Assembly (NCBI RefSeq): GCF_003966125.1
Contig: NZ_RXMA01000019.1
Span: forward strand, 1 to 64,000
Reading direction: 5' to 3'
Length of the DNA stretch: 64,000 nt
From: Azospirillum griseum
GTDB taxonomy: Bacteria; Pseudomonadota; Alphaproteobacteria; Azospirillales; Azospirillaceae
Shown here: piece after piece, positions 15,256 through 24,099 of the stretch
Layout of the letters: every line of letters begins with the position of its first letter
How positions within the stretch are numbered: position 1 is the stretch's first letter
Made by a program: the position numbers and the translations under genes
The notes under the pieces: generated by a model
Database searches by the model: none
The model's input: only the letters and a program-made list of their open reading frames with translations
Told to the model about the DNA's origin: nothing

Positions 15256-17835
15256 ATGCTGGGCAATTTTTCATCCATAGCCTATGACCTTGCCGAGAAC
15301 ATCGCGGCGAGCGCCTTCGTCGTTCTGGCCTACACCGTCATCATCCGCAGCCTGGCCGGTTGGAACCACCATCTGCGCCAGGGGTTGTTCGGCCTGTTCA
15401 TGGGCCTGACCATCATCTTCACGATGGTCCACCCGATCCACATCCAGCCGGGGGTGTTCATCGACGCCCGGTCGCCGCTGGTCGGGTTGACGACGCTGTT
15501 CGGCGGAACCTTCGCCGGCGCGCTGGCGGCGCTGGTGGGCGGGGGCTACCGCGTCTGGTTGGGCGGGGCGGGCATGCCGACCGGGGTGGCGAATGTCGCC
15601 CTGTCGCTGCTGGTCGGAATCGGTTATGCGCGCTGGCTTGAGCGGCGGGGTCGGCCGATGCAGGGATCGGACCTGCTGATTTTCGGCTTTGTGCTGAGCG
15701 TGGTGACGCTGACCACCATCGCGCTGCTGCCAAGCTGGGATTTGGCGTTGCAGGTGCTGGTCAAGACCGGCTTGCCGCTGCAAATCCTCATTCCCATCGG
15801 CACGCTGTTCCTGGGCGGCCTGCTGCTGCGCGAACAGCGCCAGCGCGACGCCGAAATCCGGGTGTCGGAAAGCGAGGCGCGTTATCGCCTGTTGGCCGAC
15901 AACGTCACCGACCTCATTCTGGTGATGCGGGCCGATGGGCGGATCACCTACGTGTCGCCGTCGATGCGTGACCTGCTGGGCTATGATCCGGCGGACATCC
16001 TGGGCACGTTTCCGTCCGCCCTGCTTCACCCCGACGATCAGAAGCACGCGGCCAACGCCTTCACCGGGATGCAGGCGGGCGCACCCACCCGGACCATCAC
16101 CCATCGGGTCCGGCACAAGGATGGCCGTTTTGTGTGGATGGAATCGAGCATGCGCCCGGCCCGTGACGAAGGCGGCGATTTCACCATCGTGGCCGCCATC
16201 CGCGACGTGACCGAACGCAAGATCGCCGAGGAGCAGTTGCGCGACGCCCGGCTGGAGGCCGAAGCGGCCAACCGGGTGAAGTCGGAGTTCCTGGCGGCGA
16301 TGAGCCACGAGATTCGCACGCCGTTGAACGGGGTGATCGGCTTTGCCGATTTGCTGCTGAGCACCGATCTGACGCCTGAACAGCGCCAGTATGTGGCGCT
16401 CCAGCGCGAGGCCGGGCGCGGCCTGTTGGCGATCATCGGCGACATTCTCGATTATTCGAAGATCGAGGCGGGCAAGCTGGAGTTGGAGGAGCGTCCCTTC
16501 GACCTGCACCGGCTGATGCGCGACTGCCGCGACCTGATGAGCAACGCCGCCTCGCAAAAGGGGTTGCTGCTGCAATTGTCGATGGGCGCGGCGGTGCCGC
16601 GTTACGTGCGCGGCGACGAGGCGCGCGTTCGGCAAATCCTGCTCAACCTGCTGGGCAACGCGGTGAAGTTCACCGATCAGGGATCGGTGCTGATGACGGT
16701 CGGCCTGTTGCTGGGGGAGGAAGCCCCGGCAGAGCGCGGCACGCTGCCGCTCCTGCGTTTTTCGGTCAGCGACACCGGCGTCGGCATCCCCTTGGCCGAA
16801 CAGGCCAACATGTTCCAACGCTTCAGCCAAGGCGACCGCTCCACCACCCGCCGTTACGGCGGCACCGGCCTGGGCCTGATCATTTCCAAGCAGTTGGCGG
16901 AGCTGATGGGCGGACGGATCGGCTTTCAGAGCAGCCCCGGCGTCGGCAGCACCTTTTGGTTCGAGCTGCCCCTGCCCATCGCCAACGAAATCCGCACGGT
17001 GACGGAGGAACCGGCGGCGCGCCGTTTGTCGCGCACCGGTCGGATTCTGCTGGCCGAGGATGTGCCGATGAATCAGATCGTCACCTCTTCCATCCTGTGC
17101 AAGGCCGGGCACACGGTGGAGGTGGCCGAGGACGGGTTGGCGGCGGTCGAGGCGTTGCGCGCGGGCGAGTATGATCTGATCCTGATGGACATGCAGATGC
17201 CCCGGATGGATGGGGTGCAGGCCACGCAGGAGATCCGGCGGATGGCGGGCGCGCGGGGAGCCATCCCGATCATCGCGTTGACCGCCAACGCGCTGGCCGA
17301 CCAGCTTCAACGCTGCCTGGACGCGGGCATGAACGACCATGTCACCAAGCCGATCGATCGCGACACGCTGTTGAGCGCGGTCGATCGCTGGTTGGGGGCG
17401 GAATCGCAGGGTGAGGTCGGCGGGTCGGACGGTGCGGAGTTTCCCGCCGATCCCGTGCTGAACCGCGCCAAGTTGCAGACCCTGATCGACACCTTGGGAC
17501 CGGAGGCCACGCCCCGTTTCGTCACCGGGACCATGAGCGAGCTGGCCTTGCGCATCGACCGCATCCTGGAGGCCGAACGGCTGAAGGACGCGGGTTTCGA
17601 CGCGCACGCGATGGTGTCGCTGGCGGGGAATCTGGGGTTGGTGGAGCTGGCCCGGCTGGCCCGCGCCCTTCAGCACGCCTGCGAACAGGAGCGGCCCGAC
17701 GCCCCGGCCCTGAAGGATCAGGTGCGCGAAGCGGTCAACCGCGCGTCCAACGCCCTGCGCGCCGCGTTGGCGGAAGGGGTGGGCGGTGCGCCGGAGCACC
17801 GCGATTCCACCGTCCGCCTCCCCCTTGGTGGTTGA
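15256..17835 (+). CDS. membrane hybrid histidine kinase (5TM-Lyt, PAS, HisKA, HATPase, REC, Hpt)
   Basis: An 859-residue sensor kinase. About six hydrophobic segments at 10-190 resemble the 5TM receptor of LytS-type proteins. A PAS domain follows at about 205-325, then the HisKA domain with phospho-acceptor H351 in SHEIRTPLNG and an HATPase with DTGVGIP and GTGLGLII. A receiver with phospho-acceptor D645 in LILMDMQMPRMDG comes next, and a C-terminal Hpt-like domain with H784 in DAHAMVSLAGNLG. A full internal His-Asp-His relay is thus possible; an output regulator is not encoded next door. The start ATG is chosen just before the first membrane helix; the open frame extends further upstream into the isomerase gene. 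Confidence 0.88.
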   Translation: MLGNFSSIAYDLAENIAASAFVVLAYTVIIRSLAGWNHHLRQGLFGLFMGLTIIFTMVHPIHIQPGVFIDARSPLVGLTTLFGGTFAGALAALVGGGYRVWLGGAGMPTGVANVALSLLVGIGYARWLERRGRPMQGSDLLIFGFVLSVVTLTTIALLPSWDLALQVLVKTGLPLQILIPIGTLFLGGLLLREQRQRDAEIRVSESEARYRLLADNVTDLILVMRADGRITYVSPSMRDLLGYDPADILGTFPSALLHPDDQKHAANAFTGMQAGAPTRTITHRVRHKDGRFVWMESSMRPARDEGGDFTIVAAIRDVTERKIAEEQLRDARLEAEAANRVKSEFLAAMSHEIRTPLNGVIGFADLLLSTDLTPEQRQYVALQREAGRGLLAIIGDILDYSKIEAGKLELEERPFDLHRLMRDCRDLMSNAASQKGLLLQLSMGAAVPRYVRGDEARVRQILLNLLGNAVKFTDQGSVLMTVGLLLGEEAPAERGTLPLLRFSVSDTGVGIPLAEQANMFQRFSQGDRSTTRRYGGTGLGLIISKQLAELMGGRIGFQSSPGVGSTFWFELPLPIANEIRTVTEEPAARRLSRTGRILLAEDVPMNQIVTSSILCKAGHTVEVAEDGLAAVEALRAGEYDLILMDMQMPRMDGVQATQEIRRMAGARGAIPIIALTANALADQLQRCLDAGMNDHVTKPIDRDTLLSAVDRWLGAESQGEVGGSDGAEFPADPVLNRAKLQTLIDTLGPEATPRFVTGTMSELALRIDRILEAERLKDAGFDAHAMVSLAGNLGLVELARLARALQHACEQERPDAPALKDQVREAVNRASNALRAALAEGVGGAPEHRDSTVRLPLGG

Positions 17836-17842
17836 GGGGGAG
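17818..17842. terminator. hairpin between convergent genes
   Basis: An 8-bp inverted repeat CTCCCCCT/AGGGGGAG with a 9-base loop overlaps the stop codon of the kinase gene and lies 25 bases from the stop of the convergent transporter gene. It can serve as a terminator for either strand, without a clear T tract. Confidence 0.45.
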
Positions 17843-17866
17843 CGGGCGATGGTCAGCGGGTGATGA

Positions 17867-18751
17867 TCACCGATTGACGATCAGGGCCACCCCGGCGACC
17901 GCCACGGCGGCCCCCGCCCAGGCCCCCTGACCCGGACGCTGGCCGGTCCACAGCCACAGCATCGGCAAAATCAGAACCGGGCTGAGGGCCGACAGGGTGG
18001 CGACCACCCCGGCGTTGCCGCTGGCCAGCGCCACCAGCAGCAGCGTCATGCCCAGCCCGATGCCGATGGCCCCGTTCACCACGACCAGAAGGGCGATCTT
18101 GGGCGTCAGCTTGCCGCCGAAGCTCAGATTCTGCCCCGGCAGCAGACCGACCAGCGTCAGCATCACCGCCCCCGCCGCCACCCGCACCGCCGCCGCCGCC
18201 ACCGGGTCCACGCCCGACGCCATCACCGGCTTGGCGATGACCGACCCGATCGCCTGCCCACAGGCCCCGATCAGGCAGACGCCGACCCCGGCCACCAGGC
18301 TGCCCTGCACGGCCTCCCAACTGTGGCTGGAGCCGGAGCGCAGGGCGACGGCCAGCATCACCCCCGCCGTCACCAGCAGGATGCCCAGGATGGTCCATGC
18401 GCTCAACGCCTCCCCCAACGCCAGCCAGGCCAGCAGGGCGGTCAACGGCGCGTTGGCGGCGTAGACCACCACGTTGCGGCGGGGACCCAGGCGGCTGAGC
18501 GACCAGAACAGCGCCAAATCGCCCACGACGATGCCGAACACGCCCGACAGGATCAGCAACAGGATCGCGTGGGCGTCCAGGCTCGCCCAGCCGCCCATCA
18601 GCGTGGCGACGGTCAGCAGACCAAGGGCGACGACGCACAGGCGCAGCCGGTTGAAAGCGATGGAACCGATGGCACGCACCGGACCGATGGCGATGAGGCC
18701 GCCGACGGCCCAGCAGGTGGCGGTGCCGAGCGCGGCCAGATAGGCAAGCAT
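17867..18751 (-). CDS. DMT-superfamily (EamA) transporter
   Basis: A 294-residue protein with about ten hydrophobic segments in two homologous halves, as in EamA-type exporters. The segment PRRNVVVYAANAPLTALLAWLALGE in the first half and ATLSALSPVLILPMLW in the second match the conserved end of each EamA repeat. The substrate is unknown. It is convergent with the histidine kinase gene and divergent from the cold-shock gene. No good ribosome binding site precedes the ATG at 18751. Confidence 0.85.
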   Translation of the reverse strand: MLAYLAALGTATCWAVGGLIAIGPVRAIGSIAFNRLRLCVVALGLLTVATLMGGWASLDAHAILLLILSGVFGIVVGDLALFWSLSRLGPRRNVVVYAANAPLTALLAWLALGEALSAWTILGILLVTAGVMLAVALRSGSSHSWEAVQGSLVAGVGVCLIGACGQAIGSVIAKPVMASGVDPVAAAAVRVAAGAVMLTLVGLLPGQNLSFGGKLTPKIALLVVVNGAIGIGLGMTLLLVALASGNAGVVATLSALSPVLILPMLWLWTGQRPGQGAWAGAAVAVAGVALIVNR

Positions 18752-19037
18752 GACAGGGAGGATCGTCCAATGGTTGACAGGGCCAGCACTCTACGCCGCT
18801 GAGCGGGTGCCCGCGACATGAGCAACACGCATGGCCGGATCGCCTTTGCGCACCCGACCCCGTGCCACGCCGTGGCGGGGGTGATTCGTGCCTGAAATCA
18901 TCTCGGGAAAACCCGGATCCGCGTTGACGCGGCTTGCCAAGCGGCGCGCAAAGGGCGATGTGTGGATCCTGCGCGCGCCTGCGTTGATTTCGATGGTCGC
19001 GGGCGCGGTTTCTGTTCCCCGGAGTTTGGGTCGTCCC

Positions 19038-19832
19038 ATGAGTCAGCATCCCCCCCGTCAGCATGTCTATCGTCAGCCCAACGTCGTCGGCACCGAGGTG
19101 ACGGCCACCGTCAAGTGGTTCGATCCCGAGCGTGGCTATGGCTTTGTCACCCTGGGCGGTGCGGGGAAGGACGCGTTGCTGCCCGCCTCCGTCGTCGTTC
19201 CCGCCGGGCACACGACCTTGCCGGAGGGGGCCACCGTGGTGGTCGATCTGGTCGAGGACCGCAAGGGCCAGCAGGTCAGCGCGCTGCACTCCGTCGATCT
19301 CTCCACCGCCGCCCCGCCGCGCCCGCGCGGCGGTGATCGGGGGGGTGAACGCGGCGGTGATCGGGGCGGCTTCCGCGAGCGCGGCGGTGATCGGGGCGGC
19401 TTCGGCGACCGGGGCGGTTTTGGTGATCGTGGTTTTGGGGATCGGGGCGGCGACCGTGGTGGTGATCGCGGCTTTGGCGGTCGTCCGGGCGGTTTCGGTG
19501 CCCGTGACGGCGGGCGCGATTTCGGCCGTGATGGCGGCGGGCGTGATGGCGGCGGCCGGGATTTTGGCCGCGATGGTGGGCCGCGCGGCCCGGCCCCGCG
19601 CCGTTCGGCCGACAGCGGGCCGACCAGCGAAGTGACCGGCACGGTCAAATGGTTCAACAGCAGCAAGGGCTTCGGCTTTGCCTCTCCCGACACCGGCGGG
19701 CGCGACGTGTTCATTCACGCCCGCGCGCTGGAGCGCGCCGGCCTGCGCGGCCTGGACGATGGGCAGCGCGTGCGCATGACCATCCGCCAGGGTGAAAAGG
19801 GCATGGAAGCGGTCAGCCTGTCGGTGGAATGA
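19038..19832 (+). CDS. double cold-shock-domain RNA-binding protein with RGG-rich linker
   Basis: A 264-residue protein. Cold-shock domain 1 (about 16-85) has the RNP1-like VKWFDPERGYGFVTL; cold-shock domain 2 (about 196-262) has VKWFNSSKGFGFASP and the RNP2-like DVFIHA. Between them is a low-complexity linker of about 100 residues built from GGDRGG, GFGDRGG and GRDFGRDGG repeats. Domain 1 diverges more, lacking VFVH in its second RNA motif (DALLPASVV instead). Such proteins bind single-stranded RNA; the RGG linker adds weak RNA binding and could support condensate formation (inference). The start is the ATG before SQHPP; longer frames have no cold-shock features. The 286-base upstream gap could hold a long 5' UTR. 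Confidence 0.9.
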   Translation: MSQHPPRQHVYRQPNVVGTEVTATVKWFDPERGYGFVTLGGAGKDALLPASVVVPAGHTTLPEGATVVVDLVEDRKGQQVSALHSVDLSTAAPPRPRGGDRGGERGGDRGGFRERGGDRGGFGDRGGFGDRGFGDRGGDRGGDRGFGGRPGGFGARDGGRDFGRDGGGRDGGGRDFGRDGGPRGPAPRRSADSGPTSEVTGTVKWFNSSKGFGFASPDTGGRDVFIHARALERAGLRGLDDGQRVRMTIRQGEKGMEAVSLSVE

Positions 19833-19838
19833 CCCGGA

Positions 19839-19868
19839 ACGGGGCGGCCGACAAAGGCCGCCCCTGTT
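19839..19868 (+). terminator. terminator of the cold-shock gene
   Basis: A 9-bp GGGGCGGCC / GGCCGCCCC stem (19841-19849, 19856-19864) with a GACAAA loop lies 8 bases after the stop and is followed by TGTT. It lies between convergent genes and probably serves both. Confidence 0.65.
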
Positions 19869-19891
19869 CGTCGGTCATTCGCGCTGGCGCG

Positions 19892-20566
19892 TCATCCCAG
19901 CCAATAGAGCGGATCGACGCCGAACAGATGGGGATGGGCGGCGAGCATCGCCCCATAGGCCAGGAGTCCCCCGGCCAACCGCGCCCAACCGATTTCACCC
20001 AGCGCCACCGCCCAGCCGCCGACCGGTCCCGGCCAGGGCAGTCGGTGCGTTTCCGCGCGAAAGGCCCGTCCCGCCGCGCTGCGGTTCAGGACGAGGTCGT
20101 TTTTGACGATGGCGAACAGGGCGATGGCCGCCATGGTGACGAACAGCACCACCCGCCGCCCGTCGCCGGTGGCGTTGAGATGGGCCAGCGCCCACAGCAA
20201 CAGCCCCAGACTGCCCGGGCATCGGCTGACCCGGAAAATGCCGCGCGGCGGGTTGGGGGCGTCCAGCGCGCCGAACCGCGTGGTGACGCGCGCGATCAGC
20301 AAGACGAAGACCAGCGGCATGACCGCAGCGACCAGCGGGGCCGCCCAGGGGGGCGGCGTGAACAGAAACTCCCCGCCATCGGCGGCGCGATAGGCGGTGA
20401 CGAACAGCGCCAGCGTCAGCAGCGACCCCAGAGAATGCAGGGCGATGAAGCCGGGGCGGCCCAACCGGGCGATCAGCGCCGGGCGCACCCCCGGCCAGGA
20501 GGGCAGGGCGTGGCTGAGGACAACGAGCAGGGCGGCGGCGAGAAGCGGTGCGGTCATGATCGTCAT
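19892..20566 (-). CDS. NnrU-family membrane protein
   Basis: A 224-residue inner-membrane protein with about five or six hydrophobic segments. It opens with LLVVLSHALPS and has GFIALHSLGSLLTL near residue 40 and the family motif RVSRCPGSLGLLLWALAHL near 110-130 (R-x-P-x-x-x-G-x-x-x-W-x-x-x-H). NnrU proteins are linked to nitrogen-oxide metabolism in denitrifiers but are also widespread in alphaproteobacteria lacking nearby denitrification genes, as here. It stands alone; it is convergent with the cold-shock gene. Confidence 0.82.
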   Translation of the reverse strand: MTIMTAPLLAAALLVVLSHALPSWPGVRPALIARLGRPGFIALHSLGSLLTLALFVTAYRAADGGEFLFTPPPWAAPLVAAVMPLVFVLLIARVTTRFGALDAPNPPRGIFRVSRCPGSLGLLLWALAHLNATGDGRRVVLFVTMAAIALFAIVKNDLVLNRSAAGRAFRAETHRLPWPGPVGGWAVALGEIGWARLAGGLLAYGAMLAAHPHLFGVDPLYWLG

Positions 20567-20658
20567 CCCAACGCGAACGCGGACACACCGCCTTGATGCG
20601 GGTCAAGCGCTTCCGATCCAGCGCCCCCGATCCGGCGCTTCTGCTCAACCGGTTCCGG

Positions 20659-21315
20659 TCAACCCTGTGCGGTCAGGGGCGCGCGTGCCCGGCGGACCGG
20701 GGTCTTGCCGCCCTTGCAGGCGGTGTAGCCATCGGGACCGAGCTGGCCGAAGGTCAGGCCGGTGGCCTTGGGCAGGGCCGCCCACCGCTCCACCCCCAGC
20801 TCCTGCCGCGCGGCCAACCCGATGTGGGCGCAGGCTTCGGCGTCGCTGCCCGCGCGGTGGTGCTCCAGCGCGATTCCCAGAAAATCGGCGAGGCGATTCA
20901 GCTTGTGCGCCGCCAGCGTCGGCCAGGCCCGCCGCGACAGCACCACCGTGCACAGATAGGGGCAGGTCGGCCAGGGCAGGCCATAGGCGGTCAGGGTGTG
21001 GCGCAGCACGCTGAGGTCGAAGGCGGCGTTGTGGGCCAGGATCAACCGCCCGTCCATCCGCTCGCGCAGGCGCGCCCACACGCCGGGAAATTCCGGAGCG
21101 TCGGCGACATCCTCGGCCCGGATGCCATGGATGGCGGTGTTGAAGGGGTTGAAGCGCATCTCCTGCGGGCGGATCAGATGCTCTTCCGTGGCGGTGACTC
21201 GGCCATCCTCGATCCAGGCGACACCGATCGAACAGGCGCTGGTGCGCAGTTCGTTCGCGGTCTCGAAATCGATGGCAACCGCCCGGTCGTCGCCCAGGGG
21301 CAGGGGCAAGGTCAT
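20659..21315 (-). CDS. DEDDh 3'-5' exonuclease (DnaQ-like)
   Basis: A 218-residue nuclease. The catalytic residues are visible: Asp-Phe-Glu (AIDFETA, ExoI), Asp in HNAAFDLSVL (ExoII), and the ExoIII segment with His and Asp (HHRAGSDAEACAHI). The fold matches the polymerase III epsilon and oligoribonuclease-type DEDDh family. The C-terminal extension has KGGKTPVRRARAPL, seen in stand-alone DnaQ-like nucleases rather than in the replicative subunit. It lies 13 bases downstream of the Nudix gene on the same strand, so a small operon for nucleotide or nucleic-acid clean-up is likely. Confidence 0.85.
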   Translation of the reverse strand: MTLPLPLGDDRAVAIDFETANELRTSACSIGVAWIEDGRVTATEEHLIRPQEMRFNPFNTAIHGIRAEDVADAPEFPGVWARLRERMDGRLILAHNAAFDLSVLRHTLTAYGLPWPTCPYLCTVVLSRRAWPTLAAHKLNRLADFLGIALEHHRAGSDAEACAHIGLAARQELGVERWAALPKATGLTFGQLGPDGYTACKGGKTPVRRARAPLTAQG

Positions 21316-21328
21316 GGGGGCAGGACCG

Positions 21329-21919
21329 TCAGGATCGGATCAGGCGGGCGACATCGTCGGGCAGAGAGCCGTTCAGCGCCATCAGTTGCACCTTGAGCAG
21401 GCTGGCCACCGACATGGAATCGGTGATCGCGCCGGTCATCGCCATGGCGACGGCCTCGGCGAAGGGAACGCGGCGGACGGACAGCGCCTCGGTGTCGTCC
21501 GGGCAGGCGGCTCCCTCCTCCACCCCCCAGGCGAGGAAGGTGTGGGCCACCTCGTCGGTGATGCAGTTGGACAGATGCATCGTCATCAACGGCAGCCAAT
21601 GGCGGGCGGTCTGTCCGGTTTCCTCCCGCAATTCGCGGGCGGCTGAGAGCTGAGGGTCGACGGATTTGTCCCCGCCCCCCTCCGGGATCTCCCAACTGTA
21701 CTGATCAAGCGGAAAGCGGTGCTGCCCCACCAGGGTCACACGGCCCTCGCCGTCGATCGCCACCACCCCGGTCGCCAGACTGCGCGGACGGACCACGCCG
21801 TAAAGGCCTGGTTTTCCCGTTGGTGCCAGAACCTTGTGTTCGATCACCTCGATCCACGGGTTCTCGTACTGGGTCGTGCTGGACAGCACCGTCCACGGGT
21901 TGCCGGTCTGGTGCGGCAC
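21329..21919 (-). CDS. Nudix hydrolase (ADP-ribose pyrophosphatase-like)
   Basis: A 196-residue protein with a Nudix box around GGGDKSVDPQLSAARELREE; the catalytic RE-L-x-EE-x-G part is intact. The upstream Glu of the consensus (G-x5-E) is replaced by Val, which some ADP-sugar pyrophosphatases tolerate. The second half (TEALSVRRVPFAEAVAMAMTG) is typical of NudF-like enzymes acting on ADP-ribose or other NDP-sugars. Start: a GTG at 21919 has AGGAGT 5 bases upstream and is preferred over the ATG at 21976, which has none. It is co-directional with the exonuclease gene. Confidence 0.82.
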   Translation of the reverse strand: MPHQTGNPWTVLSSTTQYENPWIEVIEHKVLAPTGKPGLYGVVRPRSLATGVVAIDGEGRVTLVGQHRFPLDQYSWEIPEGGGDKSVDPQLSAARELREETGQTARHWLPLMTMHLSNCITDEVAHTFLAWGVEEGAACPDDTEALSVRRVPFAEAVAMAMTGAITDSMSVASLLKVQLMALNGSLPDDVARLIRS

Positions 21920-22068
21920 GCGACACTCCTGCGCTGTCGGGTCGGGCGTTGGTGTGGGTGGACTATAGGCAGGCATTGCCCAACCCGCAACGACCCATCA
22001 TGGGAAAACTCGATAAAATTTTCTGCATATTCATCACAAGCAAGAGAAAATCGTTAAATATTGGTTTC

Positions 22069-22097
22069 TTGACAGGCAATGACTTGGCGCTTACTTT
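22069..22097 (+). promoter_or_regulatory. sigma-70 promoter of the methyltransferase gene
   Basis: TTGACA (22069-22074), a 17-base spacer, then TACTTT (22092-22097), in an AT-rich gap. It points at the methyltransferase gene starting at 22181 and would leave a leader of roughly 75 bases. Confidence 0.65.
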
Positions 22098-22180
22098 TTA
22101 AATCAAGAAGAGCGTCCAGCAAAAGGCCCAAGTGTTAATTTAAATAAAATTCTCCGGAACCAGGCGGAACAGCAAAACCG

Positions 22181-23260
22181 ATGACCTTCGCCCCGCGTGA
22201 TCTTGATCGTTGGCAAAAGCCCGACTGGCGCACCCGGTTGGCGGCGTGGTGGGAAGGTTATGACCTGTCCCGCCTGCCGTCCGCGCGCCCGGTTGGCCGT
22301 GCCGCGATGGATCGCCGGTCCGCCCTGCGCCCGGTGGATGCGGTGGGCGGTGCGGGTGGTCTGCCGGTGGCGGGTCCGACCTCGCCGTTGCCGGGCGCGG
22401 CGGCCACCGCTGCGCAGGTTGACGCCGGTGCGGAACCACCCGCCGCGACCACGGAGCTGGACCGCTTGGCCTTGATGCAGTTGGACCGGCATGGCGACCC
22501 GGTGTGGTCGCCCGCCCGCAGCGAGGGCGCGCAACTGCTGTGGGGAGAGGGGTTGACCGGGCCGGGCGACGCGCAATGGATGGTGGACGCCACGCGCCCC
22601 TTTGGCTTGAACGCGGCCAAGAGCGTGCTGGATTTGTCCGCCGGGCTGGGCGGCACGGCCCGCGCGCTGGTCAACACCTGCGACACCTGGGTGACGGGGT
22701 TGGAGCCGTCGCCCCTGCTGGCCAAGCTGGCGATGGACCGGTCCAAGGCGGCGGGCGTGTCGAAAAAGGCCCCGATCACCCATTACGATCCGGAGCATTT
22801 CAACCAGGCGGGCAGTTTTGATCTGGTGATGGCCGACCGGGTGATCCACCGGGTCCGCGACAAGGAGGCGTTCCTCGACCGGATCGGCGATTGCGTCAAG
22901 CCCAAGGGCGGCATCCTGATGTTCGATTACGTCATCGACGGGACCCCCGGTTCCTGGGACAATTGGAACGGCTGGCGCGAGGAAGAGCCGATGGAGGTCT
23001 ATCCCTGGACCGGCGCGCGTCTGGCCGACGAGCTGACCCAACGCAATCTTGATCTGCGAATCCGCGAGGATCTGACCCAGCTTCACCGCCGCCAGATCAT
23101 CGAACGGGTGCGCAAGCTGGGCGAAACGCTGAAGAACAGCGTTCCCAGCGGCCCGGTGCTGCAGGCGCTGGCGCGTGAGTTGCGGCTGTGGTGGTCGCGG
23201 CTGTCCGTTCTGGGCAACGGCTTGCGATTCTGCCGCTATGTGGCGATCAAGCCGGGGTGA
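22181..23260 (+). CDS. class I SAM-dependent methyltransferase
   Basis: A 359-residue protein. The first 110 residues are Pro/Ala-rich with EGYDLSRLPSARP. The Rossmann core follows, with motif I SVLDLSAGLGGTARAL near 157, motif II VTGLEPSPLLAKLA, and FDLVMADRVIHRV at the motif IV position. This layout resembles phosphoethanolamine- or sarcosine-type small-molecule N-methyltransferases, but no substrate residues can be assigned. The C-terminal third is basic and helical. It is transcribed from a good promoter and is followed by the parA-like gene 149 bases downstream on the same strand. Confidence 0.75.
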   Translation: MTFAPRDLDRWQKPDWRTRLAAWWEGYDLSRLPSARPVGRAAMDRRSALRPVDAVGGAGGLPVAGPTSPLPGAAATAAQVDAGAEPPAATTELDRLALMQLDRHGDPVWSPARSEGAQLLWGEGLTGPGDAQWMVDATRPFGLNAAKSVLDLSAGLGGTARALVNTCDTWVTGLEPSPLLAKLAMDRSKAAGVSKKAPITHYDPEHFNQAGSFDLVMADRVIHRVRDKEAFLDRIGDCVKPKGGILMFDYVIDGTPGSWDNWNGWREEEPMEVYPWTGARLADELTQRNLDLRIREDLTQLHRRQIIERVRKLGETLKNSVPSGPVLQALARELRLWWSRLSVLGNGLRFCRYVAIKPG

Positions 23261-23409
23261 CGCCGTGGCATCGGGAGGGGGGTGGCTTCTTCCGGTTGCG
23301 CCGTTGCCGCCCGGTCATTTGCTGCGACGCCAAAAAATATGGGGAAATCGGGGGTGTTGGGGCATGTCCGCGCTTTTCTTTGCGCGGATATCTGCGATAC
23401 CGTTTTCCC

Positions 23410-24099
23410 ATGTCAGGAAAAATCATCGCGGTCGGAAATCTGAAGGGTGGCACCGGCAAAAGCACGGTGGCGGTCAACCTCGCCTGCGCCCTGCGCGGCA
23501 GCGGCAAGGTCAAGGTCGCGGTCGTCGATGCCGACGCGCAGGGTACCGCCAGCGATTGGGCGGCCAAGGGGCGTTTGGGCCTGACCGTCCACGCCTTGCC
23601 TTTTGAGGAATCGGAAAACACCGGGCACGGTGGCGGTTCCGCATCGGGTCGCGATGGTGAGGCCTGGGGCACGGTGGTTGAACGGCTGCGGTTGGAGCAT
23701 GATTTCGTCGTCATCGACCTGCCGCCGCAACTGGGCGACGCCATCCTCAACGCGCTGGTCGCGGCCAACCTGTTCGTGGTCCCCGTCACCGCCAGCGGGG
23801 CGGATCTGAAGGCGACGACCAAGGCGATCGAGCTGTTGCGGCGCGCCCGCGCGCGGCGCGACGATGGCCGTCCGGCCTGCCTTCTGGTTCCGTCGCGGGT
23901 GGACCGTCGCACGGCGGCGGGCAAGGAGATCGAGGCCGTGCTGCATGATTTCGGCGAACCCGTCGCCCCGGCCATCGGCCAGCGCACCGCCCACGTCGAT
24001 GCCTTCACGGCGGGGGAATGGGTGGGGTCCTACGCCCCGCGTTCGGCGGCTCATGGCGAGATCGACGTGCTGGCCGCGATCGTCAAAAGGGTGAAGTGA
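23410..24099 (+). CDS. ParA/MinD-family ATPase
   Basis: A 229-residue P-loop ATPase. The deviant Walker A KGGTGKST lies at about 11-18, Walker A' VAVVDADAQGTASDW near 38, and Walker B FVVIDLPP near 100. The QGTASDW segment is typical of small orphan ParA proteins (ParC/PpfA/VirC1 type) rather than chromosomal ParA. No ParB gene or parS is seen. The stop overlaps the start of the next gene (TGATG), so the ATPase and the membrane protein downstream are very likely made together and may work together. The start at MSGKII is the family start; the open frame extends 74 codons upstream without homology. Confidence 0.88.
   Translation: MSGKIIAVGNLKGGTGKSTVAVNLACALRGSGKVKVAVVDADAQGTASDWAAKGRLGLTVHALPFEESENTGHGGGSASGRDGEAWGTVVERLRLEHDFVVIDLPPQLGDAILNALVAANLFVVPVTASGADLKATTKAIELLRRARARRDDGRPACLLVPSRVDRRTAAGKEIEAVLHDFGEPVAPAIGQRTAHVDAFTAGEWVGSYAPRSAAHGEIDVLAAIVKRVK

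Noticed and set aside
17853..19718. Long minus-strand frame of 621 codons across the transporter and cold-shock genes
   Set aside because: It is antisense to the RGG linker and out of frame with the transporter; its Ala/Thr/Arg repeats are the mirror of the GGDRGG-coding DNA.
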